From Sarcina sp034439435 (lineage in GTDB: Bacteria > Bacillota > Clostridia > Clostridiales > Clostridiaceae), in contig NZ_JAPCKJ010000005.1 of assembly GCF_034439435.1 (NCBI RefSeq), forward strand, positions 206,421-270,420: DNA of 64,000 bases. The letters run 5' to 3'. Shown piece by piece: positions 1 through 8,627 of the stretch; position 1 is the stretch's first letter, and each line of letters opens with the position of its first letter. Position numbers and translations under genes: made by a program. The notes below the pieces were generated by a model. That model was not told the origin of the DNA and searched no databases. It was given only the letters and a program-made list of their open reading frames with translations.

Positions 1-241
1 AATCATATGGATTTTTTAAACTATCGTTTATTCCATCTATGAATCCCATTACGAATTCTTCTGTTGTATCATATTCTTTTGCTAAGTCAGCAATTGTAGC
101 TTTCTTAACTTCTGTATGATTAGCTAATAAATCTTTATATATTCTAGTTTCTACGTCACTATATTCTTTCCAGAATGCAGCTTCTCCCTTAACCTTAACA
201 TATTCTACAACCATATCTGTCCATTGCTTATATAAACTCAT
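1..241 (-). CDS. N-terminal part of an uncharacterised protein, possibly a SEC-C family protein (cut by window edge)
   Basis: An open frame of 80 codons starts at the ATG at 241 behind a good AAGGAG ribosome site and runs off the left edge, so only the N-terminus is seen. It begins MSLYKQWTDMVVEY and is acidic and helical, with the stretch EEFVMGFIDGIND near residue 65. There is no signal peptide or membrane segment. From memory, clostridial proteins that start this way end in a zinc-binding SEC-C motif, but that part is outside the window, so this is a guess. It has its own promoter at 277-305. Confidence 0.6.
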   Translation of the reverse strand, partial: MSLYKQWTDMVVEYVKVKGEAAFWKEYSDVETRIYKDLLANHTEVKKATIADLAKEYDTTEEFVMGFIDGINDSLKNPYD

Positions 242-276
242 ACTTCCTTCTCCTTTTTAATCAACTCTATATGAAA

Positions 277-305
277 ATTATAATAATTTATTCAATATTT
301 TTCAA
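277..305 (-). promoter_or_regulatory. Sigma-A promoter of the partial gene at the left edge
   Basis: On the minus strand TTGAAA (300-305) and TATAAT (277-282) are separated by exactly 17 bp. The start site would fall near 270, giving a leader of about 30 nt. The flanking 242-386 is very AT-rich and holds no gene. Confidence 0.6.
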
Positions 306-386
306 TATTTTACTAATTAATATATATACAAATATATATATTTAATATATCTGAAATTATTTGTTTACACTTTTTTACAAAATAAC

Positions 387-941
387 CTATTTATTTATCT
401 TTAAACTAGGTATATCTTCTTTTGAAAAAGGCTTACTAACATCAAAATTACCACCTATTGAATTTATCATCTGGTTATCAACAAGTATATTAATCTTGTT
501 AATACTTGGTATTTGAGTTATTGTTGCTGTTATTCCTTCTAAAGCCGCCTGTTCTTTAGATAAGCTCATACTAACAACAGCTTCCTTACTTAGATTTATA
601 ATCGCTATATCATCTTTTATATCAAAAGATAATAACTTTGTATCTTTAGGTAATATAGGTGATAAGCTTCCCTTCTGAGATGGCCCCTGTATAAGTGCTT
701 GAATTAGATATTGTCCAATAATTTCATCACCATCTACAAGAATCTCCTGTTGTTCTATTTTAGGATGTGCTTCATCCTTAGTACCATCGAAATATAAAGA
801 TAAATCAATATCACCTATTAAATCATTAGCTATTGTTTTTACCCTCTCATTATTGTTAGCTGCTAATTTGTCTACTTTTATCTTGTCACATCCAACTAAC
901 AAAAAAGATGATAGGATTAATAAAATCATCCCTTTTTTCAT
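387..941 (-). CDS. GerMN-domain lipoprotein
   Basis: This 184-residue protein begins with a lipoprotein signal: a charged start, a hydrophobic stretch and the lipobox LLVGC with Cys18 as the likely lipidated residue. Residues about 50-165 match a GerMN domain (GQYLIQALIQGP followed by DIAIINLSKEA), the module found in GerM proteins of sporulation and germination. It is therefore probably anchored on the outer face of the membrane, perhaps in the mother cell or the developing spore. It follows murA and walJ on the same strand with a 15-bp gap to walJ, so it is probably the last gene of that operon. B. subtilis GerM carries two such domains; only one is present here. Confidence 0.75.
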   Translation of the reverse strand: MKKGMILLILSSFLLVGCDKIKVDKLAANNNERVKTIANDLIGDIDLSLYFDGTKDEAHPKIEQQEILVDGDEIIGQYLIQALIQGPSQKGSLSPILPKDTKLLSFDIKDDIAIINLSKEAVVSMSLSKEQAALEGITATITQIPSINKINILVDNQMINSIGGNFDVSKPFSKEDIPSLKINK

Positions 942-956
942 ATAAATTCCCCTTAC

Positions 957-1748
957 TTAAAAACTTATATAACTACTTGGCTTATGTCTATCTGCTAACT
1001 TAAGCTCTAAATCTTTCCCTATATTAATTTTATGTGCGTTTAACACATTAATAACAGCTTGTTCAGCTAATTCCGGCACATTATTAGTATTGCTTAGATG
1101 ACCTAATATTATTTTTCTATATTTATCAGTTTTCATGATATCAACGATAGCTTTTCCACAATCTTCGTTAGATAAATGTCCAACTTCACTAAGTACCCTT
1201 CTTTTTAAGTCATAAGGATATGGCCCAAACTTAACCATTTGAACATCATGGTTTGATTCTAATAAAATCACTTCAGATTCTCTAATATTTCTTAGTATTT
1301 CCTCTGTAAATGTTCCTATATCAGTTGCAATACTTGCACTTTTGCCTTTGTGTTTTATGGTATACCCTGTAGAAGCCACAGAATCATGCGGAGTATTAAA
1401 TGACGTTATGTCTAAATCATTTAAACTCATTGTACTTCTCTTAGGCATAATTTTTATATTCTCTTCTTTTATTTTTCCTAGGGATTTCTCCATGGCTTTC
1501 CAAGTAAGCTCATTTGCATATATAGGTATATCAAATTTTCTTGATAATATACCTGCACCCTTTATATGGTCACTATGTTCATGAGTTATAAAAATACCAT
1601 CAATCTCATTAGGATTTTGCCCTACTTCTTGTAAGCCTTCTATTATTTTCTTGCCTGATAACCCAGCATCTACTAGTATTTTTGTTTTTTCTGATCCTAC
1701 TAATATGCTATTACCACTACTTCCGCTATATAGTGAGCAAAAAATCAT
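957..1748 (-). CDS. walJ: Metallo-beta-lactamase fold hydrolase, WalJ/YycJ family
   Basis: A 263-residue soluble metallo-beta-lactamase fold protein. The zinc motif HEHSDH lies at residues 56-61, and further ligands are offered by SNHD near residue 165 and GHLSN near residue 217. The opening CSLYSGSSGNS is typical of the YycJ (WalJ) family of 5'-3' exonuclease-like enzymes, which in Bacillus is the last gene of the walRK operon and is linked to DNA replication and the cell wall. Here no walRK genes are present. Instead it sits 22 bp after murA and 15 bp before a GerMN lipoprotein gene, so coupling to cell-wall genes is kept by another route. The biochemical substrate is inferred from the family only. 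Confidence 0.85.
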   Translation of the reverse strand: MIFCSLYSGSSGNSILVGSEKTKILVDAGLSGKKIIEGLQEVGQNPNEIDGIFITHEHSDHIKGAGILSRKFDIPIYANELTWKAMEKSLGKIKEENIKIMPKRSTMSLNDLDITSFNTPHDSVASTGYTIKHKGKSASIATDIGTFTEEILRNIRESEVILLESNHDVQMVKFGPYPYDLKRRVLSEVGHLSNEDCGKAIVDIMKTDKYRKIILGHLSNTNNVPELAEQAVINVLNAHKINIGKDLELKLADRHKPSSYISF

Positions 1749-1770
1749 ATATTTCCCCCATTTTTTGTTC

Positions 1771-3024
1771 TTATTTTCTGATTATATCAGCACCAAGCAT
1801 TCTAAACTTTTCTTCTATATGAGGATATCCCCTGTCTATATGCTCAATACTTGTTATCTCTGTAACTCCATCAGAAATTAATCCGGCAATAACCATTGCA
1901 GCCCCTGCTCTTAAGTCAGTAGCTTTAACAATAGCTCCTGTAAGTTTATCTATTCCATCTATAATAGCTGATCTTCCTTCAACTTTTATAGTAGCTCCCA
2001 TTTTTTTAAGTTCGTCTACATGCTTATGTCTATTTTCCCATATAGTTTCAACTATTATACTTCTCCCCTTAGCTGTGGCTAATAGTGTACACATTGGTTG
2101 TTGTACATCTGTTGGGAATCCTGGATATGGAGCTGTTTTAATATTTACTCCTTTTAATTCTCCATCAACATAAACTCTAACACTATCGTCTCCCTCTTCT
2201 ACTTTAGCTCCCATTTCTAAAAGCTTAGCTGAAATTGATTCTAAGTGCTTTGGTATAACATTTTGTATTGTTACATCTCCTCTAGTAGCTGCCGCTGCTA
2301 TCATAAATGTACCAGCCTCTATTTGGTCAGGAACAACGCTATAGTTGCATCCTTTTAATTCTTTAACACCTTTAATTCTTATAACATCTGTTCCAGCACC
2401 TTTAACATTAGCACCCATAGCATTTAAGAAGTTTGCTACGTCAACTACGTGTGGTTCTCTCGCTGAGTTTTCTAATATAGTAGTACCTTCTGCTAATGTT
2501 GCTGCTATCATAAGATTGATTGTAGCTCCAACACTTACAACATCAAAGAATATATTTGTTCCTACTAATTTTTCAGCCATTATATTTACAGCACCATGCT
2601 CGATTGAAACCTTAGCTCCTAATGCTTCAAATCCTTTTATATGTTGATCAATAGGTCTAACTCCTATTGGACATCCACCTGGAAGTTCAACTTTAGCCTC
2701 TTTGAAACGTGCTAAAAGTGCACCTATAAAATAATAAGAAGCTCTCATTTTTCTTACATCATTTCCACAAGCATTAACTGTTTTTATATCTTCTGCATTT
2801 ATTTTTAATGTATTGCTATCTAATTTTTCAACACTACATCCTAATCCTTTAATTATTCTTTCTAAGCAATGTACATCAGCTATGTCTGGTACATTATCAA
2901 TAACACATTCACCTTTACTAGCTAGTATAGCCGCCGGTAATATAGCTACGGCCGCATTTTTAGCGCCGTTTATATCTATGGCTCCCTTTAAAGCTTTACC
3001 ACCATTTATAATTAATCTATTCAT
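1771..3024 (-). CDS. murA: UDP-N-acetylglucosamine 1-carboxyvinyltransferase (MurA)
   Basis: The enzyme transfers enolpyruvate from phosphoenolpyruvate to UDP-GlcNAc, the first committed step of peptidoglycan synthesis in the cytoplasm. The start at 3024 (MNRLIINGG) is chosen because AAGGGTG lies about 7 nt upstream; an in-frame codon at 3060 has no ribosome site. The product has 417 residues, the normal length. Lys22 in NGAKNA and the catalytic Cys118 in PGGCPIGVRPIDQH are both present, the latter being the residue alkylated by fosfomycin. Low-GC Gram-positives usually carry two murA paralogues; which one this is cannot be told here. An extended -10 (TGATATAAT on the minus strand, 3168-3173) gives a plausible promoter about 150 bp upstream. 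Confidence 0.95.
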   Translation of the reverse strand: MNRLIINGGKALKGAIDINGAKNAAVAILPAAILASKGECVIDNVPDIADVHCLERIIKGLGCSVEKLDSNTLKINAEDIKTVNACGNDVRKMRASYYFIGALLARFKEAKVELPGGCPIGVRPIDQHIKGFEALGAKVSIEHGAVNIMAEKLVGTNIFFDVVSVGATINLMIAATLAEGTTILENSAREPHVVDVANFLNAMGANVKGAGTDVIRIKGVKELKGCNYSVVPDQIEAGTFMIAAAATRGDVTIQNVIPKHLESISAKLLEMGAKVEEGDDSVRVYVDGELKGVNIKTAPYPGFPTDVQQPMCTLLATAKGRSIIVETIWENRHKHVDELKKMGATIKVEGRSAIIDGIDKLTGAIVKATDLRAGAAMVIAGLISDGVTEITSIEHIDRGYPHIEEKFRMLGADIIRK

Positions 3025-3364
3025 ACAATTCACCCTTGCTAATTTTTTATATGTATACAATTACCATTTTCTTCTTTTTTTATTCTTGTTTAATTAATTT
3101 TTTAATTTCATCTAACCACATTTAAACTGGCTAAACAGTGAAATTTAAAGTATTACTCATAATTTTCATTATATCATAATAAGCCAATATTTAAAGATTT
3201 TTTTTATTCATTACTTTTAAAATTTAACCAATCCGTATTATCTAAAAATACTTTTTATTCTGAAATTTCTCTCTTATTATTTTTTTTAAAAATTCTATAT
3301 GTTATAATTTATAACAAAGTTTGTATTTATTTGGAACAAACTAATATTCAAGAGAGGTTTTGTT
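3025..3364. other. Divergent intergenic region with two promoters and a small leader hairpin
   Basis: The gap separates leftward murA from a rightward gene. The minus strand carries an extended -10 TGATATAAT (TATAAT at 3168-3173) for murA. The plus strand has TGTTATAAT with the TATAAT at 3303-3308, embedded in the 15-bp palindrome GTTATAATTTATAAC (3301-3315), followed by a leader inverted repeat AGTTTGT/ACAAACT (3318-3324 and 3336-3342). The dyad on the -10 could be an operator. No gene is seen. Confidence 0.45.
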
Positions 3365-3910
3365 ATGAAATATTATTTAGTAGCATTGTTTGATCAGGAA
3401 TCTTGTAAATCCCTTGAATCACTTCAAAGAGGCTTATTAAGAAAATACAAGTTACCAAGAAATCATATAGGTTTACACATTCCCCTTGAAACAATTGATA
3501 ACCCTAATCTAGACAAACTAGATGAAGTGGTTCTTAAATTAATTAAACCTTATAAAAAATTTAAGATAGAGTTAACTGGTAGTGTTGAATTTAATGAAAG
3601 TACCAATAAAGCTCTAAACTTACAAATTGAAAACAAAGGTTATATAAAAAAAATGCATAGACTATTTAATGACATGTTAAAGTTACATGGTTTTAATGTT
3701 AGAGAACGTATAGATTCACCCCTATATATTCCTATAAATAATACTAACTACAAAGAACATCATAAAAAGAATAATGCACAACCTACTGTTTTTAACTTAA
3801 GAGAATCTTCCAAGAAGAACATATTAAAAATTTCTAAAATAGAACTTTGGAGATTTCAAAATAACAAAAGAGAAATCCCTGTAAAATCATACGATCTAAG
3901 AAATTACTAA
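3365..3910 (+). CDS. 2H phosphoesterase-like (2'-5' RNA ligase superfamily) protein, degenerate
   Basis: A 181-residue soluble protein starting MKYYLVALFD behind GAGAGG. The overall pattern (an opening beta strand, then PRNHIGLHIPLE, then a strand-helix repeat ending near SPLYIPI) resembles the two-lobed 2H phosphoesterase or 2'-5' RNA ligase fold. The two catalytic HxTx motifs are not intact: the first reads HIGL (His34) and the second YIPI. The protein may therefore be catalytically dead or act as a binding protein. It stands alone with its own promoter. The assignment rests on pattern recognition and is moderate at best. Confidence 0.5.
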   Translation: MKYYLVALFDQESCKSLESLQRGLLRKYKLPRNHIGLHIPLETIDNPNLDKLDEVVLKLIKPYKKFKIELTGSVEFNESTNKALNLQIENKGYIKKMHRLFNDMLKLHGFNVRERIDSPLYIPINNTNYKEHHKKNNAQPTVFNLRESSKKNILKISKIELWRFQNNKREIPVKSYDLRNY

Positions 3911-4027
3911 ATAATCTATATTATGTATATTTTTATAAGCATTTTTATAGTATATATATAATTACCTTAGGTTAAAATAATTGCAAATTAAACATTTCGT
4001 AACTTTTTAGATTTGTATTCGTTTTCT

Positions 4028-4051
4028 AATCTTTTCAATTGTGAAAAGATT
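4028..4051 (+). promoter_or_regulatory. Hairpin or operator dyad upstream of the dUTPase gene
   Basis: AATCTTTTCA (4028-4037) and TGAAAAGATT (4042-4051) form a perfect 10-bp inverted repeat around the loop ATTG, about 55 bp before the start of the dUTPase gene. It has no T-run after it, so it is not a terminator. A second small repeat, AAGC/GCTT around a T-run, lies between it and the ribosome site. An operator or leader hairpin is possible. Confidence 0.35.
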
Positions 4052-4106
4052 CTGTAAAATTAACTGGTAAGCATTTTTTTGCTTAAGAAGATAGGGGGAT
4101 ATACTC

Positions 4107-4586
4107 ATGGAGTTAAATAATTTTTTTATTCAACAAGATAAGTTTAACAAGGAACTTGTTATCGATAATAATTTAAGTACCTATAAGGTTACTACTAGAA
4201 TGTACTTAGCTCTTCAAGTTAAGATAAGCGAATTAGCAGATGAAACAAAATGTTTTATTTATTGGAATGATAGTAATAGATCTAGAGTTTCAAAACAATT
4301 AATTTTAGAAAAATACGTCGATTGTTTAAAACAAATCCTTACTATAGGCTTAAATAAAAATTATACTTGCTTAAAGACATTAATAGTTAAACCAAATGAT
4401 TATTGTTTAAGCGATCAATTTTTAACTTTACTTATAGATGTAAATGACTTAATAATATCTCCATCTATTGATCACTATAAAACATTATTTGAAGATTTTA
4501 TAAGCTTAGGAATAAGCTTAGGCTTTTCAATAAATCAAATAGAAGAAAATTTTTTCAAAAATGATTGTTGTAAGATAGCTCTCTAA
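4107..4586 (+). CDS. Dimeric-type dUTP diphosphatase (all-alpha NTP pyrophosphatase family)
   Basis: A 159-residue protein matching the all-alpha dUTPase_2 family rather than the trimeric beta-sheet dUTPases. The metal-binding pattern is present: SELADETKCF gives Glu42 and Glu46, and LILEKYVDCL gives Glu68 and Asp72, with the family's CFIYW stretch between them. It would hydrolyse dUTP (and probably dUDP) to dUMP, keeping uracil out of DNA and feeding thymidylate synthesis. The ATG at 4107 follows AGGGGG. The gene is monocistronic: an intrinsic terminator overlaps its stop codon and a hairpin lies upstream. Function is inferred from the motifs only. Confidence 0.75.
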   Translation: MELNNFFIQQDKFNKELVIDNNLSTYKVTTRMYLALQVKISELADETKCFIYWNDSNRSRVSKQLILEKYVDCLKQILTIGLNKNYTCLKTLIVKPNDYCLSDQFLTLLIDVNDLIISPSIDHYKTLFEDFISLGISLGFSINQIEENFFKNDCCKIAL

Positions 4587-4610
4587 AATTTAGAGAGTTA
4601 TTTTTTTTTA
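4578..4610 (+). terminator. Intrinsic terminator of the dUTPase gene
   Basis: CTCTCTAAA and TTTAGAGAG (4579-4597) form a hairpin that overlaps the stop codon and is followed by a run of nine T (4601-4609). Confidence 0.85.
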
Positions 4611-4640
4611 TTTTGGAATACTAAGCTTGAGGTGATTATT

Positions 4641-5072
4641 ATGCTTGGTATTATTTTAGCAATTATTTCAGGTGCAGCTATGAGTATCCAAGGAGTTTTT
4701 AATACAAGAGTTTCAGAAAAAATAGGAGTTTGGGAAACAAACACCATAGTTCAGGGATCTGCTTTTGTTCTAGCTTTATTAATTATGCTTATGTTAAGAA
4801 GTGGAAACTTCTCTGAACTTCGCGCTGTAAACAAAGTATATCTTTTAGGAGGGGCAATTGGTGTTGTTATAACCTATACTGTTATGGCTGCTGTAGGAAG
4901 TTTAGGACCAACCTTTGGTATATCTATAATTTTAATATCTCAACTCCTAACAGCAGGGATAATTGATGCTTTCGCTCTTTTTGATACTGAAAAAATCAAA
5001 TTTGCTGCACATAACTATCTTGGAATTATAATAATGATAATAGGAATTATCATATTTAAATGGAAAAGTTAA
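4641..5072 (+). CDS. DMT-family small membrane transporter (YdcZ/DUF606)
   Basis: A 143-residue, very hydrophobic protein with about five membrane-spanning stretches and no large soluble part, typical of the half-size YdcZ (DUF606) branch of the drug/metabolite transporter superfamily. The motif GAAMSIQGVFNTRVSEK close to the N-terminus is characteristic of this branch. The ATG at 4641 is preferred over the in-frame GTG at 4632 because that GTG is part of the ribosome site GAGGTG. Half-size members usually act as dimers; the substrate cannot be deduced. It lies between the dUTPase terminator and the S8 peptidase gene on the same strand. Confidence 0.75.
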   Translation: MLGIILAIISGAAMSIQGVFNTRVSEKIGVWETNTIVQGSAFVLALLIMLMLRSGNFSELRAVNKVYLLGGAIGVVITYTVMAAVGSLGPTFGISIILISQLLTAGIIDAFALFDTEKIKFAAHNYLGIIIMIIGIIIFKWKS

Positions 5073-5076
5073 TACA

Positions 5077-5133
5077 TTGTCAAAATCATACTCCCATTCA
5101 TATATTATAAAATAATAAATAATATGGGAGTAT
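5077..5133 (+). promoter_or_regulatory. Candidate promoter with a 10-bp inverted repeat covering the ribosome site of the S8 peptidase gene
   Basis: TTGTCA (5077-5082) and TATATT (5101-5106) with an 18-bp spacer make a plausible promoter. ATACTCCCAT (5088-5097) and ATGGGAGTAT (5124-5133) are perfect inverted copies. The right copy contains GGGAG, the ribosome site for the ATG at 5139; the left copy lies in the promoter spacer. It can act as an operator pair, or as an RNA hairpin hiding the ribosome site if transcription starts further upstream. Confidence 0.45.
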
Positions 5134-5138
5134 TTATT

Positions 5139-6335
5139 ATGTTTTCAATAAAAAATAAATTGGATAGCAATCTAAAAATTTATATAAATCGCTCTTATTA
5201 TACTAAGTATCGAGTTTTAATCAAATGTAAGAAATTTATGAAAGATATGGCAAAGAAAATGCCTCAACTAAAAGGTACTATTGTAAGAGAAATTGAATCA
5301 CTAAATTTGATTTGCGCTATTCTTACACCAAAAGCCATTAATAGATTAATTGAATATCCTGAAATAGAATTTATTTCTTTTGATGACCATGCTATTCTTT
5401 GTGGTCTTAGTATTGGAACAGCAAATAGACTTCCCTCTAATAAGTCTTTTAATTTTACTGGCAAAAATATATCTATAGGATTAGTTGATAGTGGCGTTTA
5501 TCCTCATCAAGATTTATTGAATCCTAAAAATAAAATAGATATGTTTTTAGATTTACTAAATAACTATTCCTATCCTTATGATGATAATGGGCATGGAACA
5601 GCTCTAAGTGGAATTATATGTGGTAGCGGTTATTCCTCTAAGTTCGTTTTTAAAGGTATTGCAGAAAACACTAAAATAGCTTGCATTAAAGCTTTTGATG
5701 CTACTGGTAAAGGATATGTATCAGATATACTATTTGCTATTCAGACCCTTATATATCAAGAAGAAAATCCTATAAGAATTTTATGCTTACCATTTGAACT
5801 TACTAGCCATAATATTAGAATCTCAGATTATTTTAATGAGATTTTTAAATTAGCTGTTAGCAAAAATATTATTCCTATTGTTCCTTCTGGAAGCATAGAA
5901 GGAGATAACACTATTCAGGGCTTAGCATTATCTCCTTGGTGTATAACAGTTGGCGGTATAGATTCTACAAAGACACCAACAACAACTTTTAAATTTTCTT
6001 CATCTGGAAATTCTAACTTGAAAAAACCAGATTTTTGTTCTGCTTGCGCTAATATAATGTGCTTAAACTCAGATAAGCAATATATCTCTGAGAGAAATGG
6101 CATAAAGCTATACCCTCATAAATTGGATAGTAGCTACACTGTTTTTCAAGGAACTTCTTTAGCCTGTGCCTACATATCTGGAGTATGTGCATTACTTTTA
6201 GAGTCTAAGCCAGAACTAAACTATAAAGATTTATGTTCACTATTAAAAATAGCTTCTAACAATAAATATGAACTTCCTTCAGATTCTGTTGGAGAAGGAG
6301 TCATTGATTTATCCTTCTTACTAGAAAATGTATAG
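5139..6335 (+). CDS. Subtilisin-like (S8 family) serine peptidase with unusual oxyanion site
   Basis: A 398-residue S8 peptidase with no signal peptide, so probably cytoplasmic or sporulation-associated. The start at 5139 sits 8 nt behind GGGAG; an ATG at 5124 lies inside that site and is not used. Residues 1-105 resemble an I9-type prodomain. The catalytic triad is in place: Asp117 in LVDSGVYPHQDL, His152 in DDNGHGTALSG and Ser340 in GTSLACAYISG. Two features are odd: where most S8 enzymes have AAGN with the oxyanion Asn, this one reads PSGS (Ser252), and the usual Pro after the catalytic Ser is replaced. Clostridial Csp germination proteases are relatives with variable active sites. It ends 2 bp before the convergent M23 gene. 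Confidence 0.8.
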   Translation: MFSIKNKLDSNLKIYINRSYYTKYRVLIKCKKFMKDMAKKMPQLKGTIVREIESLNLICAILTPKAINRLIEYPEIEFISFDDHAILCGLSIGTANRLPSNKSFNFTGKNISIGLVDSGVYPHQDLLNPKNKIDMFLDLLNNYSYPYDDNGHGTALSGIICGSGYSSKFVFKGIAENTKIACIKAFDATGKGYVSDILFAIQTLIYQEENPIRILCLPFELTSHNIRISDYFNEIFKLAVSKNIIPIVPSGSIEGDNTIQGLALSPWCITVGGIDSTKTPTTTFKFSSSGNSNLKKPDFCSACANIMCLNSDKQYISERNGIKLYPHKLDSSYTVFQGTSLACAYISGVCALLLESKPELNYKDLCSLLKIASNNKYELPSDSVGEGVIDLSFLLENV

Positions 6336-6337
6336 GA

Positions 6338-7390
6338 CTAATTTATATAATCTACGGGATTAATAGGATTCCCTTTATATCTCAATTCTAAATGTAGGTG
6401 AGGCCCAGTACTTCTTCCAGTACTACCGACTTTTGCAATAGTCTCACCTTTTTTCACTTCTTTTCCCGATTCGGTTAATATCTCACTAGCATGTGCATAT
6501 AAAGTTTCTGTGTTATCATCATGTTTTATTATAACCATATTTCCATATATATCATCATAGCCTACAAAGCTTACTACACCATCGCAAGCTGCTTCTATAG
6601 GTGTTCCACTTGGTACAGCAATATCTACGCCTCTATGCCCCCCTCTGCTCTTTTCTCCAAATACAGATGTTACAACTCCACCTCTCGTTGGATGTGATAA
6701 GAAGGTCATGTTGGAGTTAATAGGATTCTTTACTCCCTTATAAATCTTAGTACTCTCTGCCTCTTTTAAAATTGATTCAGATATTACTTCACTATTTTCT
6801 TCTTTTCCATTTATAAAGGTCATTTTCTTTTTAACCTTTTTTTCTCCCGCTTTTCCATTTTCAACAGTATTATCACCTAAGTACTTATTATCTACTTTTA
6901 TAATCTCCACGGCTGGATCTATTGGTACAGTCTCTTCTACTTCAGCTTTAACAGTTATTTCTACTAAAGGCTCATCTAGAATCTTATTACTTAACAGAAT
7001 TTTAGATGAAATTTCATCAACTGAACTGATATCTTGAGATAAAACACTATTTTTTTTCAAATCTACTTTTGTATCAAATTCTACCTCTTTAACTAAAACT
7101 CCACTTTCAGAAGCTTTTTTAACATATTTTTCTTTGATTTCATTTAAAACATCCTCTACAGTATCTTGACTATCTATATAACCTACCACATTGTTATTTA
7201 AAGATAGCTCATAAGCCTCAACATAAATATTAGCCATACGGCTTACACCCTCAACAACATATTCAAATCCTCCTTTTTCTGCATACAAGGAATTTGCAAA
7301 TACCTCAGTTTTAACTGTAGAAAATAAAATAATTAAGGTAAAAAGAAAAACTCTACTAAAGTTTCTCCCCTCGCCCTCCGAAATACTCAT
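6338..7390 (-). CDS. G5-domain M23 (LytM-type) zinc peptidase
   Basis: A 350-residue membrane-anchored or secreted cell-wall hydrolase. A hydrophobic stretch near residues 13-32 is a signal or anchor. Residues about 50-130 are a linker, residues about 150-230 a G5 domain (YKGVKNP at its end), and residues about 240-350 the M23 peptidase. Zinc ligands appear in HRGVDIAVPSGTP and in HLHLELRYKGNPINP. Such proteins cleave peptide crosslinks of peptidoglycan; M23 and G5 combinations are common in spore formers. The ATG at 7390 is preferred to the TTG at 7396 on spacing from AAGGAG. Its 3' end is 2 bp from the convergent S8 peptidase gene and no terminator separates them, so the transcripts must overlap. 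Confidence 0.85.
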   Translation of the reverse strand: MSISEGEGRNFSRVFLFTLIILFSTVKTEVFANSLYAEKGGFEYVVEGVSRMANIYVEAYELSLNNNVVGYIDSQDTVEDVLNEIKEKYVKKASESGVLVKEVEFDTKVDLKKNSVLSQDISSVDEISSKILLSNKILDEPLVEITVKAEVEETVPIDPAVEIIKVDNKYLGDNTVENGKAGEKKVKKKMTFINGKEENSEVISESILKEAESTKIYKGVKNPINSNMTFLSHPTRGGVVTSVFGEKSRGGHRGVDIAVPSGTPIEAACDGVVSFVGYDDIYGNMVIIKHDDNTETLYAHASEILTESGKEVKKGETIAKVGSTGRSTGPHLHLELRYKGNPINPVDYIN

Positions 7391-7625
7391 ATTCAAAATT
7401 CTCCTTTTAATAAAAATTTTAGTTTAAAATTAAACACGTAAATTAATGTGCCCATTAAAATAAAACTTATTCATTCAAATAAAATATTTTTTATATTTTA
7501 TAAGAGATTACTTTATTGTTATAGAAAAGACACTTTGATATAATTAAACATAGTCTAAAATTTTAATTTATTATAAATCTTTAATTATTAGACTATTTAT
7601 ACAAAACTAGAAAGGTGGTTATTTT

Positions 7626-8627
7626 TTGAGTACTTTTATGTTAAAAAACTCAGCCACTAAATTTACTCCTGTTAGTAATGTATTCATAGAAGAATATATG
7701 CCTAAAGCTCGTGGGGAATTTATTAAGGTTTATTTGTTAATGATAAAATATAGCTTTACGGGGGAACCTGGAGTTAACTCTTCAATTTTAGCAACAAATT
7801 TGAACCTTTTAGAATCAGATATAATGAATGCTCTTAATTATTGGCATGAAGAAGGTGTCATAAAATTAGTTCCTATAGATAAAATGAATAACTTTAAAAT
7901 AGAGTTTGTAGACTTATCGGAAGGCAATCATTCATCAAATCAAAATTCTGTTGATTTATTGTCAGCACTTGATGAAAATAATACTAAAGATATGCTGAAA
8001 GATATAGAAAAACTTATATGTAGACCTTTATCAACAAAGGAAATGACTACCTATCTTTCTTGGCAAACAGAGCTTAATTTTTCCTCTGAGCTTATACTAA
8101 TATTAATAGAGTATTGTGTATCTAAAGGAAAAAAAGATGTTAGATACATAGAAACAGTGGCTCTTGGTTGGCATAACGCCGGAATAAAATCAATAGAGGA
8201 AGCTCAAGCTTACATAACTAAAACAGAAGATAAATGGGTTAAAATAAGAAAAATACTTAAGTATTTAGGAATACAAAATACTGAGATAATGAAGCCTCAA
8301 GAAACTATGATGGAAAAATGGCTTCTAACTTATAACTTCTCTGTTGAGTTAATACTTAAAGCTTGTGACATATGCTTTGAAAGACTAAATAGAGCTGACT
8401 TTAAATATATAGACGGTATTTTAGCTAAATGGTTTAAAGACGGTATAAAAACTCTTGATGATGTTGCTAAGAAGGATGTTAAGAAGTCATCAAACATCAA
8501 AAAACCATTTAATACAAACAATACAGCTCAAATTCAAAAGAAACCAGCTAGAGAAGCAAACTTTACCCAAAGAGATTATGACTATGATTCCTTAGAAAAA
8601 CAATTGTTAGGATGGGATACTGAATGA
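7626..8627 (+). CDS. DnaD-domain primosomal protein
   Basis: A 333-residue protein with an N-terminal winged-helix-like part (about 15-100) and two DnaD domains (about 125-205 and 215-290), each ending in the family signature: YIETVALGWHNAGIKSIEEA and YIDGILAKWFKDGIKTLDDV. It fits the DnaD/DnaB-like helicase-loading family that remodels the origin and helps load the replicative helicase. The start is the TTG at 7626, 7 nt behind AAGGTGG; the next ATG is 19 nt away. Its stop overlaps the next gene by 4 nt (ATGA), so it is translationally coupled to the DnaI-like loader. The C-terminal 40 residues are polar and probably disordered. Confidence 0.85.
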   Translation: MSTFMLKNSATKFTPVSNVFIEEYMPKARGEFIKVYLLMIKYSFTGEPGVNSSILATNLNLLESDIMNALNYWHEEGVIKLVPIDKMNNFKIEFVDLSEGNHSSNQNSVDLLSALDENNTKDMLKDIEKLICRPLSTKEMTTYLSWQTELNFSSELILILIEYCVSKGKKDVRYIETVALGWHNAGIKSIEEAQAYITKTEDKWVKIRKILKYLGIQNTEIMKPQETMMEKWLLTYNFSVELILKACDICFERLNRADFKYIDGILAKWFKDGIKTLDDVAKKDVKKSSNIKKPFNTNNTAQIQKKPAREANFTQRDYDYDSLEKQLLGWDTE

